Origin: Hymenobacter aquaticus
Lineage (GTDB): Bacteria > Bacteroidota > Bacteroidia > Cytophagales > Hymenobacteraceae
Reading direction: 5' to 3'
Assembly: GCF_004765605.1 (NCBI RefSeq)
Contig: NZ_SRLC01000001.1
Coordinates: 372,001 to 436,000, forward strand
Length of the DNA: 64,000 nucleotides
The notes below the pieces were generated by a model. That model had not been told where the DNA came from. It saw only the letters and a list, made by a program, of their open reading frames with translations, and did not search any database. Shown piece after piece: positions 41,552-51,170 of this stretch. Both the position numbers and the translations under genes were made by a program. How positions within the stretch are numbered: position 1 is the first letter of the stretch; each line of letters starts with the position of its first letter.

Positions 41552-42787
41552 ATGATGAACAGTTGGCGAAATGTTAAGCTAGGTGATATAGCACGCTTGA
41601 TAAAAGACGGCTATACTCCCGAACCTGATGATGACACTCCCTATATAGGACTTGAGCATATAGAGCAGCAGACCTTACGGCTTATAAGCTGTGGTATAGC
41701 TTCGGATGTAACTAGTACAAAGGCCCAATTCAAAACCGGTGATATTCTCTTTGGGAAGCTAAGGCCATACTTTAGAAAGGTTTACCGGCCTAAGTTTGAT
41801 GGAATATGCTCTACTGATATTTGGGTAATTAGAGCAAGGACAGGAGTAGATCAAGGCTTCTTGTTCTATTTACTAGCTAGTTACGAGTTCGTTGATATGA
41901 CAGCAGCAGGGTCATCTGGAACACGTATGCCCCGTGCTGATTGGAAGTATCTTAGTAATTCCGAATGGCGCTGGAAACTTCCTCCGCTTCCCGAGCAACA
42001 GCAGATAGCAGCCATTCTTTCCAGCCTCGACGACAAAATCGAGTTGAACCGGCGTATGAACCAGACGCTGGAGCAACTGGCGCAAACCCTGTTTCGGCAG
42101 TGGTTCGTGGCTTTTGATTTTTCGAATGCCGAGGGGCAGCCTTACCGCAGCAGTGGCGGGGAGATGGTTGAGTCGGAGTTGGGTGAGATTCCGCAGGGGT
42201 GGCGGGTCGGCTCTTTGGATACTATCGCTACCTACCTGAATGGGCTTGCTCTACAGAAGTTTCCTGCTGATGGTCCAGACTCTCTGCCTGTAATTAAGAT
42301 TCGGGAGATGCGGCAAGGTATTACAGATGCTACCGATAGAGCTAGCCGTGCTGTTGGAGAGAAATATATTATCCAAGATGGAGATATACTTTTTTCCTGG
42401 TCGGGTACTTTGGATGTTGTAATGTGGAGTGGAGGTGAGGGTGCTTTAAATCAACATCTTTTTAAAGTTTCATCTTCAGCTTACCCCAAATGGTTCTTCT
42501 ATTTGTGGACCTTGTTTCACTTAGAGCAATTTAAGCAGATAGCTAAAGATAAGGCCACGACAATGGGTCATATTCAGCGGCGGCATCTCACAGAAGCGAT
42601 AGTTACTATTCCGAATGAATTTCAGCTAGAGACTATGAGCTTGGTACTTGAGCCTATTCTGAGCAGAATTCTTAACAATATGCTCGAATCCCGCACCCTG
42701 GCCACGCTGCGCGACACGCTACTGCCGCAGCTGCTGAGCGGGCGGCTCACGGTGCGGCAGGGCGAGGAGCTGGCAGCGCAGAGCTGA
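41552..42787 (+). CDS. hsdS: type I restriction specificity subunit (HsdS)
   Basis: A 411-aa protein with two target-recognition domains, each followed by a conserved helical spacer: LPPLPEQQQIAAILSSLDDK after the first and RTLATLRDTLLPQLLSGRL after the second. The recognition domains (about 41552-41980 and 42210-42650) are much more AT-rich than their neighbours, while the spacers have normal GC, a mosaic expected if recognition domains are exchanged between strains. The target sequence cannot be predicted. Its stop overlaps the fic start (TGATG). Confidence 0.95.
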   Translation: MMNSWRNVKLGDIARLIKDGYTPEPDDDTPYIGLEHIEQQTLRLISCGIASDVTSTKAQFKTGDILFGKLRPYFRKVYRPKFDGICSTDIWVIRARTGVDQGFLFYLLASYEFVDMTAAGSSGTRMPRADWKYLSNSEWRWKLPPLPEQQQIAAILSSLDDKIELNRRMNQTLEQLAQTLFRQWFVAFDFSNAEGQPYRSSGGEMVESELGEIPQGWRVGSLDTIATYLNGLALQKFPADGPDSLPVIKIREMRQGITDATDRASRAVGEKYIIQDGDILFSWSGTLDVVMWSGGEGALNQHLFKVSSSAYPKWFFYLWTLFHLEQFKQIAKDKATTMGHIQRRHLTEAIVTIPNEFQLETMSLVLEPILSRILNNMLESRTLATLRDTLLPQLLSGRLTVRQGEELAAQS

Positions 42788-43389
42788 TGAAGTACCAGGC
42801 CGCCGATGGGGAAGGGGAGGTGCTGCCCAACCGGCTGGGGCTGACCGAGCGGGCGGCGGTGGAGCAGGCCGAAACCCAGGGGTTTCTGCTGGCCGAGCAG
42901 GAGCTGCTGGAGGAGCTGCGGGAAGACCAGGTATTCGACGCGGCCTACCTCCAGGAGCTTCACCGCCGGGCCCTAGGGGAAGTGTACGAGTTTGCGGGGC
43001 GCTACCGCAGCGTGAACATGTCGAAAGGCGGCTTCACGTTTCCGGCGGCCCTGCACCTGCCCCAGAGTATGGCGGCATTCGAGCGGGAAATGCTGCTGCC
43101 GCTGCCGCACGCGTGGCCTACCACCGCCGACCTGGTGCGCGACGTGGCCCGGGTACACGCTGAACTGCTGTTCATTCACCCGTTTCGGGAGGGCAACGGC
43201 CGCACGGCCCGGGTGCTGGCCAACCTGATGGCCTACAAAAACGGCTCGACCAGCTTTCAGTGGGAGAAGCTGGCCGAGCCGGAACAGTTTGCGCTGTATG
43301 TGCGGGCCGTGCAAGCCGCCGGGCGGCAGGTTGACTACGGGCCGATGGAGGCGGTTATTCGGAGCGTTTTGCCTTCGGAGCTGGCGTAG
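42787..43389 (+). CDS. fic: Fic/DOC domain protein
   Basis: A 200-aa Fic protein. The active-site motif HPFREGNGRTAR (His131) is complete, so AMP transfer from ATP to a protein hydroxyl is expected. The flap hairpin lies near MSKGGFTFPAA. I find no inhibitory helix motif of the (S/T)xxxE(G/N) type at its ends, so it needs a separate antitoxin; a candidate overlaps its 3' end on the other strand. Fic genes inside hsd operons are known, but their role there is unsettled. Confidence 0.93.
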   Translation: MKYQAADGEGEVLPNRLGLTERAAVEQAETQGFLLAEQELLEELREDQVFDAAYLQELHRRALGEVYEFAGRYRSVNMSKGGFTFPAALHLPQSMAAFEREMLLPLPHAWPTTADLVRDVARVHAELLFIHPFREGNGRTARVLANLMAYKNGSTSFQWEKLAEPEQFALYVRAVQAAGRQVDYGPMEAVIRSVLPSELA

Positions 43390-43546
43390 CGCACTTGCTG
43401 ATGAATTGTTGCAGCTGGTCGGTGTTGGCCTGGATGCCTTCCACCCTGGCCGAGCCTACCGCGTTGCGCACCAGCATCTGCTGCCGCTCGGCGCTGTCGC
43501 GCAGGTGGGGAAACCGGTCTACGATTCGCTTGGCGTTTGCTTTCAT
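43355..43546 (-). CDS. probable Fic antitoxin, antisense to the fic 3' end
   Basis: A 63-aa protein starting at ATG 43546 and reading toward fic, overlapping its last 35 bp. It contains SARVEG (residues 32-37), which fits the Fic-inhibitory motif (S/T)xxxE(G/N), within a helix (RQQMLVRNAVGSARVEGIQA). Antitoxins such as VbhA and FicA use that Glu to block ATP binding in the partner. Known antitoxin genes usually lie upstream on the same strand, so the convergent layout is odd. The call rests on one short motif plus location. Confidence 0.6.
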   Translation of the reverse strand: MKANAKRIVDRFPHLRDSAERQQMLVRNAVGSARVEGIQANTDQLQQFISKCATPAPKAKRSE

Positions 43547-43744
43547 GGGGAGGAACATTTTACCTTTCTACGACAAAGTAACCAGAATAATCATTCCCCG
43601 CTGTTATTCCCGCTTGTCTGCTTCCAGATCTATTATCACTCCAGGGTGTGGATGGGCAATGAGCAAAAAGAACGTCATGTCGAACGCAGTGAGACATGAC
43701 GGACGTGTTTTAAGCAGTTATTGTCTACTCCCCCGCGTGCCCCG

Positions 43745-46700
43745 ATGACCGAAGACGATATAGAGCAACTTGCGCTGGAATTTCTAGCGGCCCAGCAATA
43801 CCAAACTGTATACGGCCCTACTTTGGGCCCACCCGATAGCAACCACGGCGGCGAGGAACGGCAGCACTACGACGACGTAGTACTAGCCGGCAGGCTGCGC
43901 GACTTCCTGGACCGTCACAACCGCCACCTGCCGGCCGACGCCCGCCAGGATGCCCTGCGGCAGGTGCTGCGCGTGGGCGAAGGGCTGACCCCGCTGGCTG
44001 CCAACGAGGCATTCCATACCCTGCTCACCGAGGGCGTGCCTGTGGAGTACCGCGACCCGGCCAGCGGGGAAGTGCGCGGCGACCGGGTGTGGCTGATCGA
44101 CTGGGACCGACCCGAGCAAAATCAGTTTCTGGCGGTCAATCAGCTTACCATCATAGAGGACGGGCAGAATAAGCGGCCCGACATGGTGCTGTTCGTGAAT
44201 GGGATGCCGCTGGTGGTGCTGGAACTGAAGAACGCTGCCAATGCCAAGGCTACCTGCAAGCAGGCTTTTCAGCAGCTACAAACCTATAAGAAGGCTATTC
44301 CGGGGCTGTTTGTGTACAACGCCCTATTGGTCGTGTCAGATGGCTTCGAGGCCAAGGCCGGCACGGTGTCGTCGGACTGGTCGCGCTTCTCGGCCTGGAA
44401 AGCCCGCGACGAGTACGGTTTGGCCCCGACCAATGAGTCGCAGCTGGAAACGCTGTGTGCTGGCCTGCTCCCGCCCGCCCACCTGCTCGACGTGCTGCGT
44501 CACTTTCTGGTATTCGAGCACGCCCGCAACGGCACGATTAAGAAGCTGGCGGCCTACCACCAGTTCTTTGCCGTGCGCAAGGCTGTGACGGCCACCCAGA
44601 AAGCCGCCAGCGTGCGTGGTGACAAGCGCGCTGGGGTAGTGTGGCACACCCAGGGCTCGGGCAAGAGCCTGAGCATGGTATTCTACGCCGGCAAGCTTGT
44701 AGTGAGTGAAGAGCTGGGTAACCCCACGCTGGTAATTCTTACGGACCGCAACGACCTTGACCAGCAGCTTTACCAGACCTTTACCGACTGCCGCGCCCTG
44801 ATGCGGCAGGTGCCCGAGCAGGCGGAAGACCGCGAAGATCTACGCCGCAAGCTGAGCGTAGCGGCCGGCGGGGTGGTATTCACTACTATTCAGAAGTTTC
44901 TGCCCGAAGAGAAGGGAACCCGCTACCCGGAGCTAAGTGCCCGGCGCAACATCGTCGTCATTGCCGACGAGGCCCACCGCAGCCAGTACGACTTTATCGA
45001 CGGCTTTGCCCGCCACCTGCGCGACGCTCTGCCCAATGCTACCTATATCGGCTTCACTGGTACGCCCGTCGAAAGCACTGACCGTAATACCCAGGCGGTA
45101 TTCGGCGACTACATCGACGTGTACGACATTCAGCAGGCGGTGGAAGATGGGGCTACGGTGCGCATCTACTATGAAAACCGACTGGTTAAAATCAACCTGA
45201 AAGCGGGGGAGGAAGATTTAGTAGATACTGCCTTTGAGGAGTTAACTGAAAGTGAAGAGTTAACGGCTAAGCAGCAGCTTAAGGCCCGCTGGGCGCGGGT
45301 GGAAGCTCTGGTCGGCAGCGACGACCGGGTGCGCCGTATTGCTCAGGACATCGTGCAGCACTTTGAGGCCCGCACCGCCGTGTTGGCGGGCAAGGGTATG
45401 ATTGTGTGCATGAGTCGCCGTATCTGTGCGGCTCTGTACGCTGAAATCGTGAAGCTGCGCCCCGAATGGCATTCGGCCAATGACAAGCAGGGCAAGCTAA
45501 AAGTGGTCATGACTGGTTCCAGCTCCGATGCGGAGCACTTGCAGCCCCATATCCGCAACAAAGCAGCCCGTACGGCTCTGGCCGACCGGATGAAAGACCC
45601 CCAGGACGAGTTGCAGCTCGTTATCGTGCGCGACATGTGGCTCACTGGCTTCGACGCGCCCAGCCTGCATACACTGTATGTCGATAAGCCTATGAAGGGC
45701 CACAACCTGATGCAGGCTATTGCCCGCGTCAACCGGGTATTTCCGGGCAAGGACGGGGGGCTGGTAGTAGACTATCTGGGTATTGCCACCGATTTGAAAC
45801 GGGCCCTAGCTACTTACACCGAAAGCGGGGGAAAGGGCAAGCCTACCCTCGATCAGGCCGAAGCAGTAGCCGCTACCCTAAGTTTCCACGAAGCTGTAGT
45901 GTCGTTGCTGCACGGTTGTAACTACGGGGGGTATTACTCCCTGACAACGAAGCAGAAGCTGGCCGGCATTATCGACTTGGCCGACTGCGTGCTGGCTTTG
46001 CCTGACAATGGCCGACAGCGTTTCTTGGACCAGACGTTAGGTCTGCTTAAAACCTTCGCTATTGCCGTACCGCACCCTACTGTATTAGCACTTAGTGACG
46101 ATGTGGCCTTGTTCCAGGCCGTGCGGGCCCGACTGCTAAAGCTGGAAGAAGGCAGCAAGCCGGCAGGTAAATCGGATGAAGAAGTGGATACAGCCATTCG
46201 CCAAATCGTGTCCGATGCTGTCGTAGCAGGCGACGTGGTAGATATCTTCGCCGAAGCCGGCCTGCGCAAGCCCGATATTTCTATTCTATCAGATGAATTT
46301 CTTGCCGAAGTGCGGGGGTTGAAGCAGAAGAATATTGCCCTAGAGTTGTTGAAGAAGCTGCTAGTCGAGGATATCAAAAGCCGAGCACGTAGTAACGTTG
46401 TACAAAGCCGCAAGTTCTCGGAGATGCTCGATGCGGCGGTGAAGAAATACCAGAACAACGTCATCACAGCCGCACAGATAATTGATGAGTTAATTAAGCT
46501 GGCCAAAGACCTTAAGGAGCAAGATGCCCGGGGTGACAAGTTCAACTTGAACAAGGATGAATTAGCATTCTATGATGCTTTAGGAGCTAGTGAAAGTGCT
46601 GTTGAGGTGATGGGTGATGATAAGCTACGCATTATTGCCCGCGAACTGGTCGATATCGTGCGCAAAAACACCAGCATCGACTGGACGCTGAAGGAAAGTG

Positions 46701-46831
46701 TGCAGGCTAATCTGCGTCGGCTTGTCAAGCGCATATTGAATAAGTACGGTTACCCACCGGATTTACAAGCTAGGGCTGTGGAAACGGTGTTAGAACAAGC
46801 GAAACGGTTGGCCGTGTCGAGTAATATCTAG
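43745..46831 (+). CDS. hsdR: type I restriction endonuclease subunit (HsdR)
   Basis: A 1028-aa protein starting at ATG 43745. The PD-(D/E)xK nuclease is seen as [19 protein letters not shown] (about 143-162). The superfamily 2 translocase has Walker A HTQGSGKS (about 302), DEAH-box [11 protein letters not shown] (about 406), YIGFTGTP and motif [12 protein letters not shown]. The C-terminal helical part ([13 protein letters not shown]) binds HsdM. It is separated from fic by 355 bp holding the antisense antitoxin. GC falls slightly toward the 3' end. Confidence 0.97.
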   Translation: MTEDDIEQLALEFLAAQQYQTVYGPTLGPPDSNHGGEERQHYDDVVLAGRLRDFLDRHNRHLPADARQDALRQVLRVGEGLTPLAANEAFHTLLTEGVPVEYRDPASGEVRGDRVWLIDWDRPEQNQFLAVNQLTIIEDGQNKRPDMVLFVNGMPLVVLELKNAANAKATCKQAFQQLQTYKKAIPGLFVYNALLVVSDGFEAKAGTVSSDWSRFSAWKARDEYGLAPTNESQLETLCAGLLPPAHLLDVLRHFLVFEHARNGTIKKLAAYHQFFAVRKAVTATQKAASVRGDKRAGVVWHTQGSGKSLSMVFYAGKLVVSEELGNPTLVILTDRNDLDQQLYQTFTDCRALMRQVPEQAEDREDLRRKLSVAAGGVVFTTIQKFLPEEKGTRYPELSARRNIVVIADEAHRSQYDFIDGFARHLRDALPNATYIGFTGTPVESTDRNTQAVFGDYIDVYDIQQAVEDGATVRIYYENRLVKINLKAGEEDLVDTAFEELTESEELTAKQQLKARWARVEALVGSDDRVRRIAQDIVQHFEARTAVLAGKGMIVCMSRRICAALYAEIVKLRPEWHSANDKQGKLKVVMTGSSSDAEHLQPHIRNKAARTALADRMKDPQDELQLVIVRDMWLTGFDAPSLHTLYVDKPMKGHNLMQAIARVNRVFPGKDGGLVVDYLGIATDLKRALATYTESGGKGKPTLDQAEAVAATLSFHEAVVSLLHGCNYGGYYSLTTKQKLAGIIDLADCVLALPDNGRQRFLDQTLGLLKTFAIAVPHPTVLALSDDVALFQAVRARLLKLEEGSKPAGKSDEEVDTAIRQIVSDAVVAGDVVDIFAEAGLRKPDISILSDEFLAEVRGLKQKNIALELLKKLLVEDIKSRARSNVVQSRKFSEMLDAAVKKYQNNVITAAQIIDELIKLAKDLKEQDARGDKFNLNKDELAFYDALGASESAVEVMGDDKLRIIARELVDIVRKNTSIDWTLKESVQANLRRLVKRILNKYGYPPDLQARAVETVLEQAKRLAVSSNI

Positions 46832-46903
46832 CTAAGGCCTACTGATTTTTGTTGGTGTTTACTTAAAAGTAATTGCCTCTTGTAGGTAATAGCAGACTTG
46901 ACT

Positions 46904-47040
46904 CAGAATGCGCTGCATCTCGTTGCAGGGAGGGTCGTCGTTGCCGGGGATGCTGCTGTTAAGGAAGGTGACGATCAGCAGCCGACCGCTACAGGTGCGT
47001 ACGTAGCCAGCGTGCCAGTCTTGCCCCAGAATCCAGGGCC
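46904..47040 (-). pseudogene. decayed dacB 3' fragment
   Basis: This stretch matches the end of the intact dacB gene 1.4 kb downstream (48409-48572): read on the minus strand it gives HAGYVRTCSGRLL, FLNSSIPGNDDPP and NEMQRIL, against AGYVRTRSGRLL, FLNNSIPGSDQPT and NEMQRIL in dacB. A deletion of about 20-27 bp with a frame shift removes the region of the KTGT box. It lies 73 bp after hsdR, so it marks a recombination or duplication border of the restriction island. Confidence 0.8.
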
Positions 47041-47165
47041 TCTAAAGTCACGGGGACTAGCTCGGAGCATTTGGACAGGAGGACAAACAGTCGTCCCAGC
47101 CTCTGGTGCCGCGCCTACTTCCGTTGCGCCTGTTGGCCGCCTCCTGCCGCCGCTAAGCTCATCCG

Positions 47166-47191
47166 TTTGTATAGTGGATGGGTTATATTTG
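47166..47191 (+). promoter_or_regulatory. promoter with start at the ATG (leaderless mRNA?)
   Basis: TATATTTG (47184-47191) matches TANNTTTG perfectly and ends only four bases before the ATG at 47196. TTTG at 47166 is 14 nt upstream, closer than the usual 19. If this element is used, the mRNA of the GAF protein begins at or next to its start codon. Confidence 0.45.
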
Positions 47192-47195
47192 CAGT

Positions 47196-47921
47196 ATGAA
47201 TACGCCTTCTCATCTACTGTCTTCGAATGAGCCCCAGCGCCTGGCGGCCCTGCAGGCGTACCAGGTCAGCGGGGATGCGCCCTTCTTCGACGAGTTCGTG
47301 CGCCTGACGGGCAAGCTGTTCCAGGTGCCCATTGCGCTGGTGTCGTTGGTGGAGGCCGATACCGTCTGGTTCCGGGGCAACGCGGGCCTGGACGCGCCCG
47401 CGCGGGTACCCCGCAGCGTGAGCCTGTGCTCGGCCGCCATTCTCTCCGACGAGGCCACCGTGTTTGAGGACCTGCACCAGCAGCCCTGCTCCCTGGTGGC
47501 GCCCACGGCCGTAGAGGCCCTGGGCCTGCGCTTCTACGCCGGCTACCCCCTGCACACTTCCAGCGGGGAGGCCGTGGGCACGCTCTGCGTTATCGACCGC
47601 CAGCCCCGGACCCTGGCCCCGGAAGAGTTGGCCCTGCTGCCGCAGCTGGCGGCCGTGGCCCTGCAACTGCTCGACGTGCAGGTGGAGCTGGCCCGGCAGC
47701 GTGGCACCCTGGCCTCGCTCTGGCCCGACATCTACCAGGCCATTGCCGGCTCGCTCAGCCGCCTCGATACCCTGGTCGGGCTGGCCCAGTGGGAAGAGTC
47801 GCCTGATACGCCGGCGGCCCGGGCTTACCAGGCCTCGCGCCGGGAGGAGGCGAGCCTGCTGGTGAGCACCCTGCAACAGCAGCTCGCCCAGGCCCTGCGG
47901 CAGCTGCGCGCGGCCGGCTAG
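47196..47921 (+). CDS. GAF-domain protein
   Basis: A 241-aa protein starting at ATG 47196. A single GAF domain covers residues 15-165: FFDEFVRLTGKLFQVPIALV, RSVSLCSAAILSDEATVFED, LRFYAGYPLHT and VGTLCVIDRQPR. It binds an unknown small molecule or chromophore. The tail is a coiled coil without kinase motifs. It is probably a stand-alone sensor. It sits between the dacB fragment and dacB itself. Confidence 0.85.
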   Translation: MNTPSHLLSSNEPQRLAALQAYQVSGDAPFFDEFVRLTGKLFQVPIALVSLVEADTVWFRGNAGLDAPARVPRSVSLCSAAILSDEATVFEDLHQQPCSLVAPTAVEALGLRFYAGYPLHTSSGEAVGTLCVIDRQPRTLAPEELALLPQLAAVALQLLDVQVELARQRGTLASLWPDIYQAIAGSLSRLDTLVGLAQWEESPDTPAARAYQASRREEASLLVSTLQQQLAQALRQLRAAG

Positions 47922-47944
47922 CGTTGCCCGGCGCGCGGCCTGGT

Positions 47945-48140
47945 CGGGTCTGTCAGGCTGAGCAATGCCCTTACGCTTGTTATCCGGAGGCGCAGCCGAA
48001 GGACCTGCCTTCCTGTTCTGATAAACGTCTTTCAACACACAAAAGCCCTTTACCACGCTGGTGGTAAAGGGCTTTTGCACGTTGGCACTACCGGCGGTGG
48101 GGTAGGCAAGGCAGGTCCTTCGGCTGCGCCTCAGGATGAC
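47945..48140. repeat. inverted-repeat element with AAAGCCCTTTACC core
   Basis: The core hairpin CAAAAGCCCTTTACCAC/GTGGTAAAGGGCTTTTG lies at about 48040-48077. Outer complementary pieces are GGCGCAGCCGAAGGACCTGC and its inverse near 48110-48130, with CAGGATGACAG at the end. A sister copy is at 54985-55150 and a truncated one at 33506. Confidence 0.8.
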
Positions 48141-48262
48141 AGACGAGAAAACGCGGGAGAAAAGGGCCGAGGTGCTGTCCGGCTCCCTGCTGCTCTTCGG
48201 AGACGCTGCGCATCAAGCAGACGCGGCGGAGTGAGCAGCTGTTTGAAGTAGACGTGAACGGT

Positions 48263-48357
48263 GTAGAGACGCAATATTTTGCGTCTCCCCGTTGCTGAAT
48301 CCGCCACCCACCTGCGGCCAACTGTTCAACGAGGAGACGCAAAATATTGCGTCTCTA
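48263..48357. repeat. palindromic GTAGAGACGC element, copy 3
   Basis: Ends GTAGAGACGCAATATTTTGC and its inverse ending TCTCTAC at 48357 enclose TTCAACGAG. It lies just after the dacB stop, on its 3' side. It is a close relative of the copies at 12005 and 12155. Confidence 0.85.
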
Positions 48358-48385
48358 CATCGTGCGGACAGCTTGTGAGGCGCCC

Positions 48386-49810
48386 CTACAGCCGTTTCCT
48401 GACCTGGCCCAGAATCCGCTGCATCTCGTTGCGGGTGGGCTGGTCGGAACCGGGGATGCTGTTGTTGAGGAAACTCACGGCCAGCAGGCGGCCGCTGCGG
48501 GTGCGCACGTAGCCGGCCAGGTTGCAGGTGTGGGTCAGGGTACCGGTCTTGCCCCAGAGCCAGGGGCCCCGGGCGTCGTGGTAGCGGTGGCGCAGGGTGC
48601 CCTGGCCGCCGCCGGCCGCCAGCAGGCGCAGCAGGCGGGGCTCGGGCACCTGCTGGTGCAGCAGCACGAGCAGGGCGCTCAGAGAGCGGGGCGTGACCAG
48701 GTTGAGGCGGGACAGGCCCGAGCCGTCGACCCAGGGCAGCGCATCGGGCAGGGCGCGGAAGTAGGTGCGGCGGGCGTGGCGCAGCACGCGCCAGGCGCTG
48801 AGCGAGTCGCGGGGCGGACCCAGCCGGGTGGCGCACATCAGCAGCAACTGCTCGGCCAGGAAATTGTCGCTGACCCGCAGCATGCGCCGGTAGAGCGAGT
48901 CGGCGGGCAGGCCCCGCAGGGTCCGGATGCTGTCCTGGGGGCGGGGCTGCCAGGGGGCGTGCACCACGGCGCGGCGCAGCGTGTCGCCGAGCAGGCGCAG
49001 CAGCAGCGTGCGGCTGGTGCGGTAGGGCACCTCATCCACCCACCGCCGCGCCGACGGGAAGTAGGTAAAGCGGTTCTCCAGCTGGGCCCGGCTCACGTGC
49101 TGATCGGGGTGATGGCCGGCCATTTCCTCGGCGGTAGCCCGGCCCAGGAGCGGGGCGAAGGGGCGGGGCAGCACCCGCACCCGCTGGGGCACGGCCGGCA
49201 GCCGGCGGCGGGCCGGCACCGGGGCGCGGGCGTAGAAGCGCACCGTGTTGCCGTAGAGCGGGAAGGCCGTGCGCTCGGCCTGGAAGTAGTAGCGGAAGTC
49301 GTCCCAGGCCCAGCTGGGGCCGTAGGGCGGCGGGGTGGCAATGTCGCAGTAGGCCAGCCGCCGCTCGGGGCGGCCGGCCAAAAAGGCGTAGGCCCGGCGC
49401 GAGGGCACGTCGCCGTGCAGGAAGGTCGGGTCGCCGGTGCCCTGGAAAAACAGCGTGTCGTGGCGGCTGAAGTAGCGCAGGCTGGGCAGCGAGTCGCCGA
49501 GCAGCTGCAGGCCGGTGTAGAAGCTGAAGAGTTTCATCACGCTGGCCGGGGTGAAGTAGCGGTCCTCATTCAGGCCGTACACTACTTCACCCGTGGCCGC
49601 GTCGGTAATGCTCAGGCCCACCTGGTGCCGGCGCAGGGCCGGGGCCGTGGTCAGCAGCGAGTCGAGCCAGGGCAGGGGGGTGCTGCCCCCGGGCCGGGCG
49701 GCGACGGGGGCGGCGGTTTTGGAATCCGGGGTGCAGGCCGGCAGGCTGGCCGCGGCCCCGGCCCCGAGCAGCAGGCAGAAAACAAGTCGTAGTAGCAGCA
49801 CAGCCCGCAA
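48386..49810 (-). CDS. dacB: D-Ala-D-Ala carboxypeptidase/endopeptidase (PBP4 type)
   Basis: A 474-aa penicillin-binding protein of the S13 family. LPAC with Cys26 suggests a lipoprotein. The three catalytic boxes are complete: SxxK in TPASVMK (Ser90, Lys93), SxN in RVSDNFLAEQ (about 312) and KTGT in WGKTGTL (Lys421). It trims or opens peptidoglycan cross-links in the periplasm. A degraded copy of its 3' end lies at 46904. It may be regulated alone; a palindromic element follows its stop. Confidence 0.93.
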   Translation of the reverse strand: MRAVLLLRLVFCLLLGAGAAASLPACTPDSKTAAPVAARPGGSTPLPWLDSLLTTAPALRRHQVGLSITDAATGEVVYGLNEDRYFTPASVMKLFSFYTGLQLLGDSLPSLRYFSRHDTLFFQGTGDPTFLHGDVPSRRAYAFLAGRPERRLAYCDIATPPPYGPSWAWDDFRYYFQAERTAFPLYGNTVRFYARAPVPARRRLPAVPQRVRVLPRPFAPLLGRATAEEMAGHHPDQHVSRAQLENRFTYFPSARRWVDEVPYRTSRTLLLRLLGDTLRRAVVHAPWQPRPQDSIRTLRGLPADSLYRRMLRVSDNFLAEQLLLMCATRLGPPRDSLSAWRVLRHARRTYFRALPDALPWVDGSGLSRLNLVTPRSLSALLVLLHQQVPEPRLLRLLAAGGGQGTLRHRYHDARGPWLWGKTGTLTHTCNLAGYVRTRSGRLLAVSFLNNSIPGSDQPTRNEMQRILGQVRKRL

Positions 49811-49870
49811 GGTAGGCAGGGAAGCCGGCTAATCAGGCGTTCGGGCCCTGGGAAGTAGGGCCGGCGCTAC

Positions 49871-50317
49871 TCAGATATTCTCGGCCAGCTCCAGCACGTT
49901 GCCGTGCAGGTCGGCCACGAACCCGCAGCGCGTGCCGATGGCCGGCACGCGGAACGGCTCCCGGATGACCGGCACGTCGCGGGCGCGCAGCTCGGCCAGG
50001 GTTTCGTCCAGGTTGTCGACCTCGAAGCAGAGGTGGTGGAAGCCCGCTACCAGGGGCTGGCCGGGAGCCGGGGCGGGGCCGGCGGCGGGGTCGTGCAGCA
50101 CTTCCAGCCAGAATTGGTCGTCGTTGGCCGGGGCCAGAAACGCCAGCTGCAGCTCGCCCACGGTCCACTCCTTCAGGATGCGGAAGCCCAGCTTGCTGGT
50201 GTACCAGTGCAGGGTGGCCGCGTAGTCGGGGGTGCGCAGGCCCACGTGGGCCGCGCGCAGCTGGCCGGGGCCGCCGGCGGGGTTCCTGGGGGGCAGGGGA
50301 ATGGCAGTATTGTCCAT
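49871..50317 (-). CDS. VOC (glyoxalase-fold) protein
   Basis: A 148-aa protein with the vicinal-oxygen-chelate fold: HVGLRTPDYAATLHWYTSKL at the start of module one and GFHHLCFEVDNLDETLAEL opening module two, ending in LHGNVLELAENI. Candidate metal ligands are the His residues opening each module and Glu in VLELAE. The reaction is unknown; isomerase, dioxygenase or resistance functions all occur in the family. It is the third gene of an AraC, SDR, VOC run on the minus strand. Confidence 0.88.
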   Translation of the reverse strand: MDNTAIPLPPRNPAGGPGQLRAAHVGLRTPDYAATLHWYTSKLGFRILKEWTVGELQLAFLAPANDDQFWLEVLHDPAAGPAPAPGQPLVAGFHHLCFEVDNLDETLAELRARDVPVIREPFRVPAIGTRCGFVADLHGNVLELAENI

Positions 50318-50352
50318 CGGATAAAGAAGTCAGGGGAAGAAATGAGTGGAGT

Positions 50353-51090
50353 TTACCAGGGGCTGAGGCCGGTTTCGGGGGCGTTGTCGTCGCTGAAAAA
50401 CTGGCTGGTGGGGCCGTCGGGGCCCAGCACGGCGGCCCTGACCACCCGGGCGGCGGCCGCCGCTACCGTGCCCGGGCCGCTGTGGTGGTTGAAGTCGGTG
50501 GCGGTGTAGCCCGGGTCCACGGCGTTGACCTTGAAAGCCGTGTCGCGCAGCTCGTAGGCCAGCATGATGGTGTAGGCGTTCAGGGCCGCTTTCGAGGGCA
50601 CGTAGGCGGCGCCCTTCACCGGGTAGTACTTCCAGGTCGGGTCGTTGTGCAGGGTAAGGGAGCCCAGGCCGGAGGTGACGTTGACGATGCGGGGCGCGGC
50701 CGACGCGCGCAGCAAGTCCAGGAAGGCCTGGGTGACTTCCATCACCCCGAAGACGTTGGTTTCGAACACCTCCCGCACCACGCTGACGGCCGTGGTCAGC
50801 GTCGGCTGGGGCATGCCGCCGCTGATGCCGGCGTTGTTGATGAGCACGTCCAGGACAGAGATTCTCTGGCCCAGCGCGGCGCGGGCGGCGGCCACGGAGG
50901 CGGGGTCGGTAACGTCGAGTGGCAGGGGCTCAACCTCGGCGTAGCCTTCGACCCGGAGCTGGTCGGCGGCCTGCTGGCCTTTGTGCGGGTCGCGGCTGCC
51001 CAGGAACACGTGGTAGCCGAGCCGGAGCAGCTGGCGGGCGGTTTCGAAGCCGATGCTTTTGTTGGCGCCGGTAATCAGAGCGGTTTTCAT
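50353..51090 (-). CDS. short-chain dehydrogenase/reductase
   Basis: A 245-aa SDR starting at ATG 51090. The nucleotide motif TGANKSIG opens the protein, followed by LGSRDPHKG, DVTDPAS, NNAGISGG and the catalytic YVPSK with upstream Ser in VTSGLG. These indicate an NADP(H)-preferring classical SDR like carbonyl reductases. It lies 80 bp after the AraC regulator gene and 35 bp before the VOC gene, so it is probably under that regulator. Confidence 0.93.
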   Translation of the reverse strand: MKTALITGANKSIGFETARQLLRLGYHVFLGSRDPHKGQQAADQLRVEGYAEVEPLPLDVTDPASVAAARAALGQRISVLDVLINNAGISGGMPQPTLTTAVSVVREVFETNVFGVMEVTQAFLDLLRASAAPRIVNVTSGLGSLTLHNDPTWKYYPVKGAAYVPSKAALNAYTIMLAYELRDTAFKVNAVDPGYTATDFNHHSGPGTVAAAAARVVRAAVLGPDGPTSQFFSDDNAPETGLSPW

Positions 51091-51170
51091 GGGGCTGGTA
51101 AATAGCGGGCTGAATGAACAGCACAAAGCTACCGGCCCCCCAGCGCCCCGCCGGCCCCCATTCCGCGGTA

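Noticed and set aside
39964..46831. Wider defence island or prophage around the hsd genes
   Set aside because: Apart from hsdM, hsdS, fic with its antitoxin and hsdR, the neighbours are ordinary genes; no integrase, phage structural or transposase gene is visible.
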